A stretch of 64,000 nt of DNA from Streptomyces iranensis (GCF_017874715.1 NZ_JAGGLR010000008.1:186001-250000); one strand, 5' to 3'. Numbered from the stretch's first letter, positions 1-9,301 are shown. Numbers and translations: made by a program. Notes: a model not told the origin generated them from the letters alone.

Positions 1-688
1 CGTAGACATCGAGGTCCCCCTCGCTCAGCCAGGCGGGCAGCCGTCCGGCGGGGAACCGCTCGCGCAGCGTCCGGCCGGGCGTGACGAAGTGCGGGTCGGG
101 CAGCTCGGGTCCGGGCATGGTGTCGCCGGACAGCGCTGCGCAGATCCCCGCGAGCCAGCCGCGCACATCCGGCTCGATCTCCGCCTCGGCCCGGCCCGGC
201 TCCTGGAAGTAGGAGACGTAGAACTCCTCGTCCCCGCCGACCCCGGCGAAGGCCTCGGAGGGCCTGGGGCCGCCGCGCGGGGCGTACGGCACGCTCAGCA
301 TTCCGACGGCCCGGAACACATCCGGGCGCAGCAGGGCGGAATTGGCGGCGATGGGCGAGCCCCAGTCGTGCCCGATCACCACGGCGGACTCCTCGCCGAG
401 CGCCTCCACCACGGCGACGTTGTCCGCCACCAGCTCCCGCATCCGGTAGGCGTCCACCGCCGCGGGCCTGGACGAGCGCCCGTACCCACGGACATCGAGG
501 GCGGCCACCCGATACCCGGCCGCGGCCAGCGCGGGCAGCTGGTGGCGCCATGAGTACCAGGACTCCGGAAAGCCGTGGACGAGCAGCACCAGCGGGCCGG
601 TGCCGCCCTGCTCCACGAGGTGGATCCGCCCGGCGGGTGAGGGCACCAGGCGGTGGGTGAGGTCGGTTGTGGGCGGTGTCTGCGGCAT
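1..688 (-). CDS. alpha/beta-fold epoxide hydrolase, C-terminus off window
   Basis: The first 229 residues are visible; the gene runs off the left edge. Near residues 38-44 is HGFPESW, the oxyanion-hole turn of epoxide hydrolases and haloalkane dehalogenases. The nucleophile elbow GHDWGS places the likely catalytic Asp at about residue 108. These features fit a soluble EphA-type hydrolase opening epoxides to diols. The cap domain has begun, but the catalytic His and the end are missing. The ATG at 688 follows a GGGAGG ribosome site. Its physiological substrate cannot be read from sequence. A second, longer epoxide hydrolase of the EHN type lies at 20.8-21.9 kb and is not a close copy. Confidence 0.88.
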   Translation of the reverse strand, partial: MPQTPPTTDLTHRLVPSPAGRIHLVEQGGTGPLVLLVHGFPESWYSWRHQLPALAAAGYRVAALDVRGYGRSSRPAAVDAYRMRELVADNVAVVEALGEESAVVIGHDWGSPIAANSALLRPDVFRAVGMLSVPYAPRGGPRPSEAFAGVGGDEEFYVSYFQEPGRAEAEIEPDVRGWLAGICAALSGDTMPGPELPDPHFVTPGRTLRERFPAGRLPAWLSEGDLDVY

Positions 689-888
689 GGTTCCCTCCCG
701 GGTCGCGCTGAACATTTCCGTGTGGCGGCCGATGGGTCCGAGCTTGCCGCTTCAAGGACGACTCTGACCGCACTTGTTGCCAGTTCGGCAAACCGATCCG
801 GCCGCCCGCCGACGCACCAGATGTGCGGGTTCGGGGTGTTACTCCCAGAATTGATCGCACGGTGAGTCTTCTCGTGGAGGTGAGGGCC

Positions 889-1185
889 GTGGCGACGTAC
901 ATCACGCTGCTGAACTGGACCGAGCAGGGAGTCCGTGCCTACAAGGACACCACCAAACGCACCGAGGACTTCGCCGCGGCACTGAACAAGCTCGGGGCCC
1001 GGCTCGTGGACATCTACTGGACGGACGGGCCGTACGACCTCGTGTGCATCGTCGAAGCCCCGGACGACGAGACCGCGACCGCGGCGTCGCTGCAGCTCGG
1101 CGCGTTGGGCAATGTCCGCACCACGACCCTGCGGGCCTTCGGGCGGGAGGATATGGGCCGCATCATCGCCAAGGCCGCCGGCTGA
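889..1185 (+). CDS. GYD domain-containing protein
   Basis: A 98-residue protein matching the small GYD family: it opens with ATYITLLNWTEQGVR, has the core DGPYD near residue 47, and ends soon after the alpha-beta repeat. Family members are soluble ferredoxin-like-fold proteins, presumed oligomeric, with no settled biochemical role. The GTG at 889 is chosen because GGAGG lies 8 bases upstream and family homology starts exactly there; upstream in-frame codons carry no family sequence. It stands alone, divergent from the epoxide hydrolase and followed by an unrelated lipoprotein. Confidence 0.82.
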   Translation: MATYITLLNWTEQGVRAYKDTTKRTEDFAAALNKLGARLVDIYWTDGPYDLVCIVEAPDDETATAASLQLGALGNVRTTTLRAFGREDMGRIIAKAAG

Positions 1186-1283
1186 CTGAGGCTGTCTGTT
1201 CCGTAAAGTTCAGCCAGACCCCGCGGGGTTCGGCGCCAACTCACAGGGAGCGGCGGCTGCACCGCCGCATGTGAAAGGGCGCC

Positions 1284-1940
1284 ATGCTGACACGCAGGTT
1301 CCGTCGTCTTCTCCCGGCCGCCTGCGCACTCGCGTCCGCACTCACGCTGGCAGGCTGCGGCGGCGACGGGGAGAAGAGCGAGGACAACGACGCCTCCGCA
1401 AAGAACCGTCCCGCCGAAGTCCGTCTGGAGGAAGCGTGCGGCGGCGTATTCGACAAGGAGATCGCCGCCGAGGCGGCACGGTCGGGCGCCGACCGGGTCA
1501 CTCCGGTGAAGTCCGAGAGCCCCGCCGAGGCCGCCGCGGGGCTGTCCAAGGAGACCACCTGGGGGACCGGCCACGACCTGTGCTTCCTGGAGAACGGGAG
1601 GGGCGACGAATTGATGTCCCTCGACGTCGCATGGGTCGCACACCGGGTCCCCGGTGGTGATTCAGTCCGCGCCACCGTGGGCAAGCCCATCGGCGGCAGC
1701 GCGGGGTCACTCGAGGTGCGCTGCGGGCTGAACGAGAGGCGGACCGGGGACAGGTACGCGCTTGAGTTCAAGCTGCGCGACGCCGTCACGGTAAGTGCTC
1801 ACTCCCACGCGAAGCTGCTCATCGCCACGGCGAAGAAGGTCACGTCCGCCATGGCCTGCCAGGAGCAGCCCGAATACCCGGCCCCGGAATCCGTGGCACC
1901 AGCCCCCAGGCCGGACAAGTACGGCCGGGTGGCGCGCTGA
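1284..1940 (+). CDS. putative secreted lipoprotein, unknown function
   Basis: A 218-residue protein with a classic lipoprotein signal: basic start MLTRRFRRLL, hydrophobic core, lipobox LAGC with the modified Cys at about residue 25, then a charged linker rich in Glu, Lys and Asp. The mature part has a few cysteines (EEACGG, DLCFLEN, VRCGLN, MACQ) that may form disulfides. It resembles the many Streptomyces surface lipoproteins of unknown role. The product should be anchored to the outer face of the membrane. A strong hairpin after the stop suggests a single-gene transcript. No enzymatic motif is recognised. Confidence 0.75.
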   Translation: MLTRRFRRLLPAACALASALTLAGCGGDGEKSEDNDASAKNRPAEVRLEEACGGVFDKEIAAEAARSGADRVTPVKSESPAEAAAGLSKETTWGTGHDLCFLENGRGDELMSLDVAWVAHRVPGGDSVRATVGKPIGGSAGSLEVRCGLNERRTGDRYALEFKLRDAVTVSAHSHAKLLIATAKKVTSAMACQEQPEYPAPESVAPAPRPDKYGRVAR

Positions 1941-1981
1941 GCCAGGCCCAGTGCCCCCGCGCGCCATTCGCACGTACCCGG

Positions 1982-2012
1982 CCCCCAGAAGGCGCTGCGT
2001 CGCTTCTGGGGG
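1982..2012. terminator. hairpin terminator between convergent genes
   Basis: CCCCCAGAAG (1982-1991) and CTTCTGGGGG (2003-2012) form a perfect 10-bp stem with an 11-base loop. It lies 42 bases after the lipoprotein stop and before the 3' end of the opposing FG-GAP gene, so it may serve both directions. There is no U-tract, as is usual in Streptomyces. Confidence 0.7.
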
Positions 2013-2153
2013 TGCCGGTAAGAACCGTGTCACCAGCCGCAAACGGCGTTTGGTTGTGCGATGGCGTAGGCGGGGCAGGCCCGGGTATGGCCGAGCCGGT
2101 GGCCCGGCCCGGAAGAACGCGGGCCAGGCCACCGAACCGACAACCAGGTGGTG

Positions 2154-3620
2154 CTACTTCGTGGCGGGGCCGGACAGCTCCTTGCCGAAGGCGGCGTCGT
2201 CCGCCGGGGAGCCGAGATCGCCCGGCCCGATGAGGGCGGAGCCCTCGGCGGTGAGCCCGTCGTCACCCGCGTACAGCAGGGCCACCGCGCCCGCGCCCTC
2301 GGTCCGGTTCGGGACCCCGACGGCCAGGTCGGGCTTGCCGTCGCCGTTGTAGTCGGCCGGCGAGACGGCGTCGCCGAACCAGTCGCCGCCCGCCATGTCG
2401 CCGGGGACGCCCTCGGTGTCGAGGGAGAAGGTCTGCGCGCCCGCGTCGGTCAGCCAGTCCTTGGTGCCCTTGAGCACGGTGATGGCACCGGCGTCGTTGT
2501 AGCCCCCGGGGGCCTCGGCGTCGGTGTCGCTGACGACGAGGTCGTCGTGGCCGTCGCCGTTGACGTCGGTGAGCTGGGAGGCGATGCCGTTCTGCGCCTT
2601 GCCCGTCCAGTTCACCGGATTGGCGGTGTCGAGCCCCTCGGCCGTGCCCGGGTACGTCCGCAGACGCGCGTCGTCCGGACCGTCCGTGAACCCGGTGTCC
2701 GTGACGACGTCGTCCTTGCCGTCGCCGTTGACGTCACCCACCACGGCCCGGTACGAGGCGAACGGCAGCGGTACGTCCTTGCCCAGCGATGTGCTCTTCA
2801 GCCCCCCGGACGAACCGGGCAGCACGCCGAGCGTGCCCTCGTCGGCGGGGTCGTCCTGGTAGGCGACGGTGACCAGGTCGGCGAAGCCGTCCCCGTTGAT
2901 GTCGCCGGAGGACAGATGCTCGGTGCCCGCGCCGCCGCCGGGCGGGGTGACGCTGGACATCTTCGGGGTGGCCGTCTCGCGCAGGTTCGCCGCGCCGTTC
3001 ACGACCTGGACCTCGGTGCCGTCGGAGATGGCGATGTCGTCGCGGCCGTCGTCGTTGTAGTCGCCCACGGCGATCCGGTCGCCGAACAGCGCGTAGGCGG
3101 TGGCCTTGGGCGCGTGGAAGGCGATGGCGTCGCTGGAGAGGCCGTCCTTCGAGCCGAAGACGACCGTGACCGAACCGGCCCGCTTGGCGTTGCCGATGGC
3201 CTCGTAGTTCGCGGCGACGATCAGGTCGCCGTACCCGTCCCCGTCCACATCGCCGCGCACCACGGCCGAGCCGAAGTGGTCCGAGGCCTCGGGCGTGCCG
3301 GGAATCCCCGGGCTGGCCTGCGTCAACGTGCCGTGCCGTCCGGTGTCGACCCCGGCCTTGGCCCCGTAGGTCACACCTACGTAGCCCGCCTTGGACTTCC
3401 CCGAAACGGTCCCGTCGGGCGCGCCGACACCGAGGTCGGCATAGCCGTCGCCGTCGATATCGCCTGGTGTGATCTTCCCTGCCGCGGCAGCCGTGGGGGA
3501 GGGCTGCTTCTCGTCGGTCCCGTCGCCGTTCGACACCACGGCGCCGGCCCCGGCGGCCACGGCGGCGGTCACGACGCAACCCACCGCAACGCCCACCACA
3601 CCTCGGGTTCTATTGCGCAC
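2154..3620 (-). CDS. FG-GAP repeat surface protein (integrin-alpha-like)
   Basis: A 488-residue protein with an N-terminal hydrophobic signal or anchor (about residues 8-30) and seven calcium-binding FG-GAP repeats. Each carries a loop of the type DxDGDGxxDL: DIDGDGYADL, DVDGDGYGDL, DYNDDGRDDI, DINGDGFADL, DVNGDGKDDV, DVNGDGHDDL, DYNGDGKPDL. Seven blades suggest a complete beta-propeller. Such proteins are exported in Streptomyces; roles in adhesion or as parts of secreted enzymes are proposed, but no catalytic domain is present here. The GTG at 3620 is preferred because GGAGG lies just upstream and the signal sequence follows. Reading further upstream gives no family-like sequence. Confidence 0.85.
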   Translation of the reverse strand: MRNRTRGVVGVAVGCVVTAAVAAGAGAVVSNGDGTDEKQPSPTAAAAGKITPGDIDGDGYADLGVGAPDGTVSGKSKAGYVGVTYGAKAGVDTGRHGTLTQASPGIPGTPEASDHFGSAVVRGDVDGDGYGDLIVAANYEAIGNAKRAGSVTVVFGSKDGLSSDAIAFHAPKATAYALFGDRIAVGDYNDDGRDDIAISDGTEVQVVNGAANLRETATPKMSSVTPPGGGAGTEHLSSGDINGDGFADLVTVAYQDDPADEGTLGVLPGSSGGLKSTSLGKDVPLPFASYRAVVGDVNGDGKDDVVTDTGFTDGPDDARLRTYPGTAEGLDTANPVNWTGKAQNGIASQLTDVNGDGHDDLVVSDTDAEAPGGYNDAGAITVLKGTKDWLTDAGAQTFSLDTEGVPGDMAGGDWFGDAVSPADYNGDGKPDLAVGVPNRTEGAGAVALLYAGDDGLTAEGSALIGPGDLGSPADDAAFGKELSGPATK

Positions 3621-4031
3621 AAATCCTCCATGAGTAACGCATCGGTCGCCCTTGAGCCCCGACCGCCACCTGTCTCCCCCGGCGGCCGGAACGGAAAGGG
3701 TCATGGAAGGAGAGCCGTCGGAAAGCTGAACGGTTGCACAACCAAAGGAAAACGAGACAGGGTCGTGATCAACGCCAGGCACGGCCCAACTCTCCTGCGG
3801 AGCTGAGAACTTGAGGCCAAAGGTGGAGAAGCCGGACGCATTGCGGGCGGCCGCCGCTGCGCACGTCGACGGGATGCCCTGGACGCGTCCGCCAACGGCT
3901 GTCACTGACCGTGAGGCCCCCATGTCCCCCGGCCCGCGTGCGCCCCGCCCCGCACCGTCGCAATCTGGACCCATGAGCCGTCGGCGCCCGGTGAAAGGGG
4001 ACCCATCGACCACGCCGACGGGCTCTCCCGC
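3621..4031. other. intergenic region without recognisable gene
   Basis: This stretch separates the FG-GAP gene (minus) and the cupin gene (plus) and must hold two divergent promoters. Reading frames across it lack family-like sequence and have poor codon bias. I see no convincing operator palindrome. Confidence 0.5.
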
Positions 4032-4058
4032 CCCACCCGGCCCACCCGGCCCACCCCT
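4032..4058 (+). repeat. three 9-bp tandem repeats before the cupin gene
   Basis: Unit CCCACCCGG at 4032-4040 and 4041-4049, then CCCACCCCT at 4050-4058. The array ends just before the GGAGG ribosome site of the cupin gene, so copy-number changes would alter only the leader length. Confidence 0.7.
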
Positions 4059-4070
4059 GGAGGTCTCGCC

Positions 4071-4517
4071 ATGTCGAGCAAAGAGTCGATGGCAGGCAGC
4101 GCCGAGAGCCAAGCGCGCTTGGCGGCGCTGAGCTCGGCGATCACCGTGCTGCAGTCGGCGAAACCGCCGTTCGTGCCGGAGGGAGCGGAGGGGATGACGA
4201 TCCGCGTCGACTACCCTCCCGGCAGCCCCGGCCTCCCCCCGCACCGGCACTCGGGCCCCGCCTTCGGCTACCTGCTGGAGGGCGAGATGCTCTTCGAGCT
4301 GGAAGGCGAGCCGGAGCGAGTGATCAGGGCGGGGGAGACCTTCTGGGAGCCGGGCGGCGATGTCATCCACTACCAGGACGGAAACAACCGGACGGACGCC
4401 TGGAGCCGCTTCATCGTCACCATGTTCTGCGCACCGGGCCAGCCCATGGTCACCCTGGTCGACGACGAGGAACTGACCCAGCGCAGGCACCTACGGGCTC
4501 CCCGCCCGGGTGCGTGA
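4071..4517 (+). CDS. cupin domain-containing protein
   Basis: A 148-residue single-domain cupin. Motif 1 is PPHRHSGPAFGYLLEGE (His at about 58 and 60, with Glu further on) and motif 2 is EPGGDVIHY. These residues give the usual metal-binding site of the beta-barrel. Family members include quercetinase-like dioxygenases and small-molecule isomerases, but motif content alone does not set the reaction. The ATG at 4071 follows GGAGG by 8 bases. It is transcribed alone, convergent with the LysE-type exporter gene. It is probably cytosolic, since no signal peptide is seen. Confidence 0.8.
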   Translation: MSSKESMAGSAESQARLAALSSAITVLQSAKPPFVPEGAEGMTIRVDYPPGSPGLPPHRHSGPAFGYLLEGEMLFELEGEPERVIRAGETFWEPGGDVIHYQDGNNRTDAWSRFIVTMFCAPGQPMVTLVDDEELTQRRHLRAPRPGA

Positions 4518-4594
4518 TCCACCGCTGACGCCGGACCCGGTCAATGCCGGTCCGGAACGGCCGGACCGTGCGATCACGAGAAGTGGTCGGCTCC

Positions 4595-5239
4595 TCAGTC
4601 GGCGCGGCCAGTAGCCGCCACGGTCACACCCAGGCCGATCATCGCGAGGCCACCCGCCCCGCCGACCATCGACAGCCGCCGGTCGGAGCGGGCGAACCAG
4701 GAACGGGCCGCCGAGGCGCCCAGGCCCCAGAGCGTGTCGGTGATCAGTCCGATGGTGACCGGGACCAGGCCCAGCACCATCATCTGCAGGGGCAGGTGGC
4801 CCGCCGAGTGGTTGACGAACTGCGGTAGCACCGCCGCGAAGAAGACGATGCCCTTCGGGTTCGTGACGCCGACGAGAATGCCGTCCAGGACCGTGCGCAG
4901 ATCACCGCGCTGCGCACGGGCCGGGGCCTCCATGTCCGTGACGCGCATGTCCCCGCGGCGCCGGAACGCCTGCACGCCCAGATGGACGAGATACGCCGCC
5001 CCTGCCAGCTTCACCCCCGTGAACACCGCCGCCGAGCTCGCCACCAGCGCGCCGAGACCCCATGCCACGGCGATCACGAGCAGGTAGCAGCCGACGACGT
5101 TGCCGAGGACCGTCTCCAGGGCCGTACGACGGCCGTATGCGAGGGCCCGGCCGACCACGAACAGCACGCTCGGCCCCGGAATCACGATCACCAGTAGCGA
5201 CATCGCCGCGAACGCGAGAATGCTCTCGGTGGACACCAT
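4595..5239 (-). CDS. LysE/RhtB family amino-acid exporter
   Basis: A 214-residue hydrophobic protein of the LysE superfamily. The N-terminus has the signature IPGPSVLFVVGRALAYGRR (helix 1 end and first loop), followed by VLGNVVGC, and about six membrane helices fill the length, as expected for RhtB-type exporters of amino acids or homoserine lactones. The loop VGVTNPKGIVFF is also diagnostic. It sits in the cytoplasmic membrane and should use the proton gradient. The ATG at 5239 is preceded by an AGGAGGGAC-like ribosome site. The substrate cannot be assigned, and there is no adjacent LysR-type regulator. Confidence 0.88.
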   Translation of the reverse strand: MVSTESILAFAAMSLLVIVIPGPSVLFVVGRALAYGRRTALETVLGNVVGCYLLVIAVAWGLGALVASSAAVFTGVKLAGAAYLVHLGVQAFRRRGDMRVTDMEAPARAQRGDLRTVLDGILVGVTNPKGIVFFAAVLPQFVNHSAGHLPLQMMVLGLVPVTIGLITDTLWGLGASAARSWFARSDRRLSMVGGAGGLAMIGLGVTVAATGRAD

Positions 5240-5384
5240 ATGTCCGTCCCTCCTGGACCGGCTCAGTACAGGAGGCAGTCAAACAGAACCCGGAACGTCC
5301 GCTCCAGACCCATCCGCGTCCCGGTACCTCGACGGCGGCGGTTGACCTTCGGCGTCCGGAGCCCTCATTCACCCACCCCGTGCC

Positions 5385-6569
5385 CTAATTCACCCCGGCG
5401 GCGAATTCGCTGAAAAGGCGGTTCGCCGTGGGAGAGGTGAACTGGCGCTCCAGTTCCGCTCGGGCGGTCTGCTTGCGGAACTCTCCTTCGTAGGAGGCGT
5501 CACCGGCGTTGTGCATGAGCTCGGTGATCCATGCCGCGTATGCCTGGTAGTTCCAGACATGGCGCAGACAGGTCTCCGAGTAGCCGGTGAGCAGGGCCGG
5601 ATCGTCCTTCTGAATCCGGGCGATGACGGCGCGGGCGAACACTTCCGCGTCGTGGAGAGCGAGGTTGATTCCCTTCGCGCTCATCGGGGGGACAATGTGC
5701 GCCGCGTCTCCGAGCAGATACAGCCTGCCGTGGCTCATGGGGCTGTAGACGACACTCCGGAGCGGCAGGATTTGCTTGTGGAGGACCGGGCCGGTCGCCA
5801 CGGGAATGCCGAAACGAGCTTCCAGTTCGCTCCAGACGCGCTCGTCCGGCCACTGCTCGAGGGTGTCGTCCGGCGCGCACTGGAGATAGAGACGACTGGC
5901 CGTCGTGCCACGGGGGATGATTCCCGCCAGGCCGCGGGAATGGATCGCCATGCCCGCGGGGTCCGGCGTCACGTCGGCCAGGATGCTCAGCCAGGCGTAC
6001 CCATAGTCGTAGGAGTAACGGGTAAGGGCGTCGGCGGGGATGGATTCCCTGCTGACCCCGTGGTAGCCGTCGCAGCCGGCGAGATAGTCGCAGTTGACGA
6101 CCCGTGTCGCACCGGTGGCGTCCTGGTAGCGGACTCGCGGCTGCGCGCCGTCGATGTCTTCGAGGGAGATGCCGACGGACTCGTAACGAAGGTCTCCGCC
6201 GTCCCGCAGGAAAGCGTCCGTGAGGTTCCGGACGAGGACTTGCTGAGGGCAGAACACCATATCGTCGAAGTCGCCGTCTTCGTTGTTGAATAGATCGTTC
6301 GTGAACTCTTCTCCGTCCATCCGGAAACTTATCGACTCGTCCGGAGCGCCGAAACTCTCCACGACCTCTTCGAGCCCCCACGCGCGGAACATACGCACTC
6401 CGCGGCTGTCTATGGTCCCGGCCCGCTGTCGCCGCTCGACGTACTCTCGGCTGCGCTTTTCGAGAACGACGCAGCCGATTCCGTTGCGCAACAGGAAATT
6501 GCCGAGCGTCAGTCCGGCGACCCCGGCCCCCACGATGACCACGGCGGTGTCCTCGACTGTTTCGGACAT
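5385..6569 (-). CDS. PobA-like FAD-dependent aromatic hydroxylase
   Basis: A 394-residue class A flavoprotein monooxygenase. It has the Rossmann motif VIVGAGVAGLTLGN near residue 12, the DG-type motif AGCDGYHGVSRESIP, and the second FAD motif YLLGDAAHIVPPMSAKGINLAL. The GCDGYHGVSR block and overall length (about 390) match 4-hydroxybenzoate 3-monooxygenase, which makes protocatechuate with NAD(P)H and O2. The substrate-binding part is less typical, so 4-hydroxybenzoate itself is an inference. The start is taken at the ATG at 6569, before MSETVEDTAVV, with GGAGG upstream; longer frames add sequence with no homology. The AraC gene upstream, on the same strand, is a plausible regulator. Confidence 0.8.
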   Translation of the reverse strand: MSETVEDTAVVIVGAGVAGLTLGNFLLRNGIGCVVLEKRSREYVERRQRAGTIDSRGVRMFRAWGLEEVVESFGAPDESISFRMDGEEFTNDLFNNEDGDFDDMVFCPQQVLVRNLTDAFLRDGGDLRYESVGISLEDIDGAQPRVRYQDATGATRVVNCDYLAGCDGYHGVSRESIPADALTRYSYDYGYAWLSILADVTPDPAGMAIHSRGLAGIIPRGTTASRLYLQCAPDDTLEQWPDERVWSELEARFGIPVATGPVLHKQILPLRSVVYSPMSHGRLYLLGDAAHIVPPMSAKGINLALHDAEVFARAVIARIQKDDPALLTGYSETCLRHVWNYQAYAAWITELMHNAGDASYEGEFRKQTARAELERQFTSPTANRLFSEFAAGVN

Positions 6570-6743
6570 GTATTTCCCAGCCTCCTGAAGCCTGAATAAA
6601 GCAGAGGTCGAACACGCCAGAGCATGAACCGGGGCATGAACGACTGTGTCGCCCGGGTGATGCGGCGTGCCGATCACCACTGTGGACCCGACCGTGGCCG
6701 CCGCCCACTGGTGAATGGACACCTAATACCGAAAAGCCGCCAA

Positions 6744-7535
6744 CTACTGTGCGTCGTCGCGCAGATCCGCCCGATAGCGGCCCGGGGTCTGCCCGACGAC
6801 CTCGGTGAACGCCTCGATGAAGCTCGAGGGGTTGGACCACCCGCACTCCGTCGCGGTGTCGGTGACGGACCGGCCGTTGGTGAGATGGACCAAGGCGTGG
6901 TGGATGCGCAGGATGGTGCGCCACTGGTGGAAGCTCATGCCCAGCTCGGTGTGGAACAGACGGCTCAGCGTGCGGTCGCTCGCTCCCGCGGCCCGTCCCA
7001 GCTCGGTCAGGGTCGTGGTCCGGCCGGGATCGGCGTGCAACAGGTCGGTGACGGCACGCAGCCGGTCGTCGCGGGGTTCGGGCAGGTGCAGGGACTGCTC
7101 GGGGGTCGCGGTGAGCTCGTCGATCACCACCGCCCGCAACCGTTCATAGGCACCGGGCCGGACCTCCCGCCGATCGGTCAGCGCCAGGAGGGCCTCTCGC
7201 AGCAGGGGGCTCACCGCGAACACGCTGGGGTGTGCCACGAGCGCGTCGCACAGCTCGGCCGGGATGACGACCAGCCGGGCGTCGGTCCTGCCGTAGAAGC
7301 GATGGGAGTGGTCGAAACCGGGCGGCGTCCACGTCACCCGGTTGGCCGGGGCGACCCAGGTCCCGCGCTCGGTCGTGGTGGCCAGGGCACCGGCGGCCGC
7401 GTACACCAGCTGGCCCTGGGCGTGGGAGTGGGCGTCGAGGCGGTAGCCGTGCGGAAGCCAGCCTCCTCCGCTACGAGGTGATGTCTTCCGCGGCGTCGCC
7501 GGGGGCGGTGGGAAGGGCTGGCGGGTTTCCGGCAT
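6744..7535 (-). CDS. AraC-family regulator with cupin sensor domain
   Basis: A 263-residue regulator. The N-terminal half is cupin-like (HGYRLDAHSHAQGQLVYAA, with the His-rich first strand); the C-terminal 95 residues hold two helix-turn-helix motifs (TLTELGRAAGASDRTLSRLF and SVTDTATECGWSNPSSF) ending in the family's TPGRYR. Proteins of this size with an N-terminal cupin often control a neighbouring exporter or enzyme gene. Here that could be the PobA-like gene downstream. The start at 7535 gives the usual family length but has a weak ribosome site; upstream in-frame starts would add a low-complexity Arg/Pro extension that I judge non-coding. Confidence 0.8.
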   Translation of the reverse strand: MPETRQPFPPPPATPRKTSPRSGGGWLPHGYRLDAHSHAQGQLVYAAAGALATTTERGTWVAPANRVTWTPPGFDHSHRFYGRTDARLVVIPAELCDALVAHPSVFAVSPLLREALLALTDRREVRPGAYERLRAVVIDELTATPEQSLHLPEPRDDRLRAVTDLLHADPGRTTTLTELGRAAGASDRTLSRLFHTELGMSFHQWRTILRIHHALVHLTNGRSVTDTATECGWSNPSSFIEAFTEVVGQTPGRYRADLRDDAQ

Positions 7536-7813
7536 CGATCGCCAGTTTACCGCCGCTCCCGGGGCCGCTCGGGCGCCGACGGCCGAGCCCGGGGGACGAG
7601 TGAGCAGCACCGCGGACATGGTTCCGCCCATGCCGGTATGAGCGGCCGGCGTGGCGTCCGGCGCCATGTGCGGCCTCGGCCGCCGTCGCGGGCGGCGGGG
7701 AGGTGCTTCCCGTTGGCGCCGCGGGGCCGGGGCCCGGACAGACGCGCCGATGGACGACAGGAGCTTCCCTCGTCCTCCGGGTGCGGCTTCGGTGCGTCGT
7801 GCGTTGTACGGCA

Positions 7814-9301
7814 TCATCTACTGAGCCTCTGATCGAGTGCGTGATCTGGGTGGTGGTCCTTCCCGAGCAGGGCGGCTATGAGGACGGCGCCGAGCGCGAG
7901 GAGGGCGGCGGCGACGGAGAGCGCGTAGGAGAAGCCTTCCGCCGCGGCACGCCGTGGGCCGTCCGTCGCGGCCAGGGCCTTGCCGCGGTGGGTTGCCAGA
8001 GCGACCAGGACCGCCACGCCCACCGCGCCACCGACCTGTTGGACCGAGCTCAGGAAGGCCGAGCCGAGGCCGGCGTTCTCCTCGGTCGTGCCGGTGAGCG
8101 CGGCGACGGTCAGGGCGGGCAGACTCAGCCCGCAGCCGAGGCTTGTGACGAGCATGCCGGGCAGCACTCCGGAGGCGTAGCCGTCGCTCGGTGCAACTCC
8201 GGACAGCAGCACCAGCCCGGCCGCGCTGATCAGGAACGACATGATGAGCGTCCAGCGCATGCCGAGCCCGACCACCGCCCGGGAGGAGAGCCACATACCC
8301 GCGAGGATCCCGGCACCGTAGGGCAGGTAGGCGACGCCGGCCGCGAGGGGGCGGTAGCCCAGCACGGTCTGCAGGTGCACCATCAGCAGGAAGGCCATCG
8401 CGTAGAAGGCGGCGGAGAACAGCAGGGTCGCCCCGTTGGCGACGGCGCGGACGCGGAAGGACAGGAACGACAGCGGTACCAGCGGCTCGGCGGTGCGTGC
8501 CTCGACCGTGACGAACGCGAAGGCCAGGACGACGGCGAGTACCAGGGGTCCGGCAGCGGCCGGGCGCCCCCAGCCCGACTCGGCCTGGAGCAGCCCGTAG
8601 ACCAGGGACACCAGGGCGCCGGTACCCAGTACCGCACCGGGTACGTCGAGGCGTACCGGGCGGCCGGCCCGGCTCTCGGGGACCAGGCGCGGGAGCAGGG
8701 CAAGGGCCACGAGGGCCACCGGCAGGTTGATCAGGAAGATCCAGCGCCAGGATGCGAGGCCGGTCAGCGCGCCGGATATCACCAGGCCAGAGGTGCCGCC
8801 CAAAGCCGCGACGGCGCCCCAGACGCCGAATGCCCTGGCACGCTCCTTGGCACCGGGGAACAGGAGGGTGATCAGGGCCAGCGAGGCCGGACTGGCCATG
8901 GCCGCTCCCGCGCCCTGGACGAACCGCCCGCCCACAAGCTGCCACGGCTCCCGCGCCAGCCCACAGAGCAGGCTCGCCGCGCCGAACAGCGCCACCCCGG
9001 TCAGGAAGACCCGTCTGCGGCCCCACAGGTCGGCCATGCGGCCGAAGAGCAGCAACAGCCCGCCGAAGGCGAGGAAGTAGGCGTTGACGACCCAGGCCAG
9101 GCCGGCGGCGGTGAAGCCGAGGTCGTCGCGGATGCTGGGGAGCGCCACGCTCACCACGTTGTCGTCCAGGACGAGCATGAACTGCACCAGACACAGCACC
9201 ACCAGGGCCGGTCCACGGCGGCCGGTGGCGGTGGCCGCCGCCGTAACCGGCGACCCGTCCATAACGTGGCGGCGCCCACGGCGCGGATGAGGGATCGTCA
9301 T
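7814..9301 (-). CDS. MFS drug exporter, DHA2 (EmrB/QacA) family
   Basis: A 495-residue transporter with about 14 hydrophobic helices. Helix 1 carries MLVLDDNVVSVALPSI, the DHA2 signature with an acidic pair; the loop after helix 2 is motif A (GRMADLWGRRRVF); helix 5 has the antiporter-like GxxxGP-region variant ALGGTSGLVISG. It should export drugs or metabolites across the cytoplasmic membrane by proton antiport. It diverges from an AraC-family gene 84 bases away, the common arrangement of exporter and regulator, so it is probably controlled by that product. The ATG at 9301 gives a short basic N-terminus; a later start near HVMDG is possible. Confidence 0.88.
   Translation of the reverse strand: MTIPHPRRGRRHVMDGSPVTAAATATGRRGPALVVLCLVQFMLVLDDNVVSVALPSIRDDLGFTAAGLAWVVNAYFLAFGGLLLLFGRMADLWGRRRVFLTGVALFGAASLLCGLAREPWQLVGGRFVQGAGAAMASPASLALITLLFPGAKERARAFGVWGAVAALGGTSGLVISGALTGLASWRWIFLINLPVALVALALLPRLVPESRAGRPVRLDVPGAVLGTGALVSLVYGLLQAESGWGRPAAAGPLVLAVVLAFAFVTVEARTAEPLVPLSFLSFRVRAVANGATLLFSAAFYAMAFLLMVHLQTVLGYRPLAAGVAYLPYGAGILAGMWLSSRAVVGLGMRWTLIMSFLISAAGLVLLSGVAPSDGYASGVLPGMLVTSLGCGLSLPALTVAALTGTTEENAGLGSAFLSSVQQVGGAVGVAVLVALATHRGKALAATDGPRRAAAEGFSYALSVAAALLALGAVLIAALLGKDHHPDHALDQRLSR

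Noticed and set aside
1186..1283. Riboswitch-like leader before the lipoprotein gene
   Set aside because: Only short hairpins are possible; no recognised riboswitch core could be made out.
2148..3806. Long open frame on the strand opposite the FG-GAP gene
   Set aside because: It is the reverse-complement shadow of a GC-rich repeat gene, Val/Gly-rich, with no domain or ribosome site; the FG-GAP frame explains the bases.
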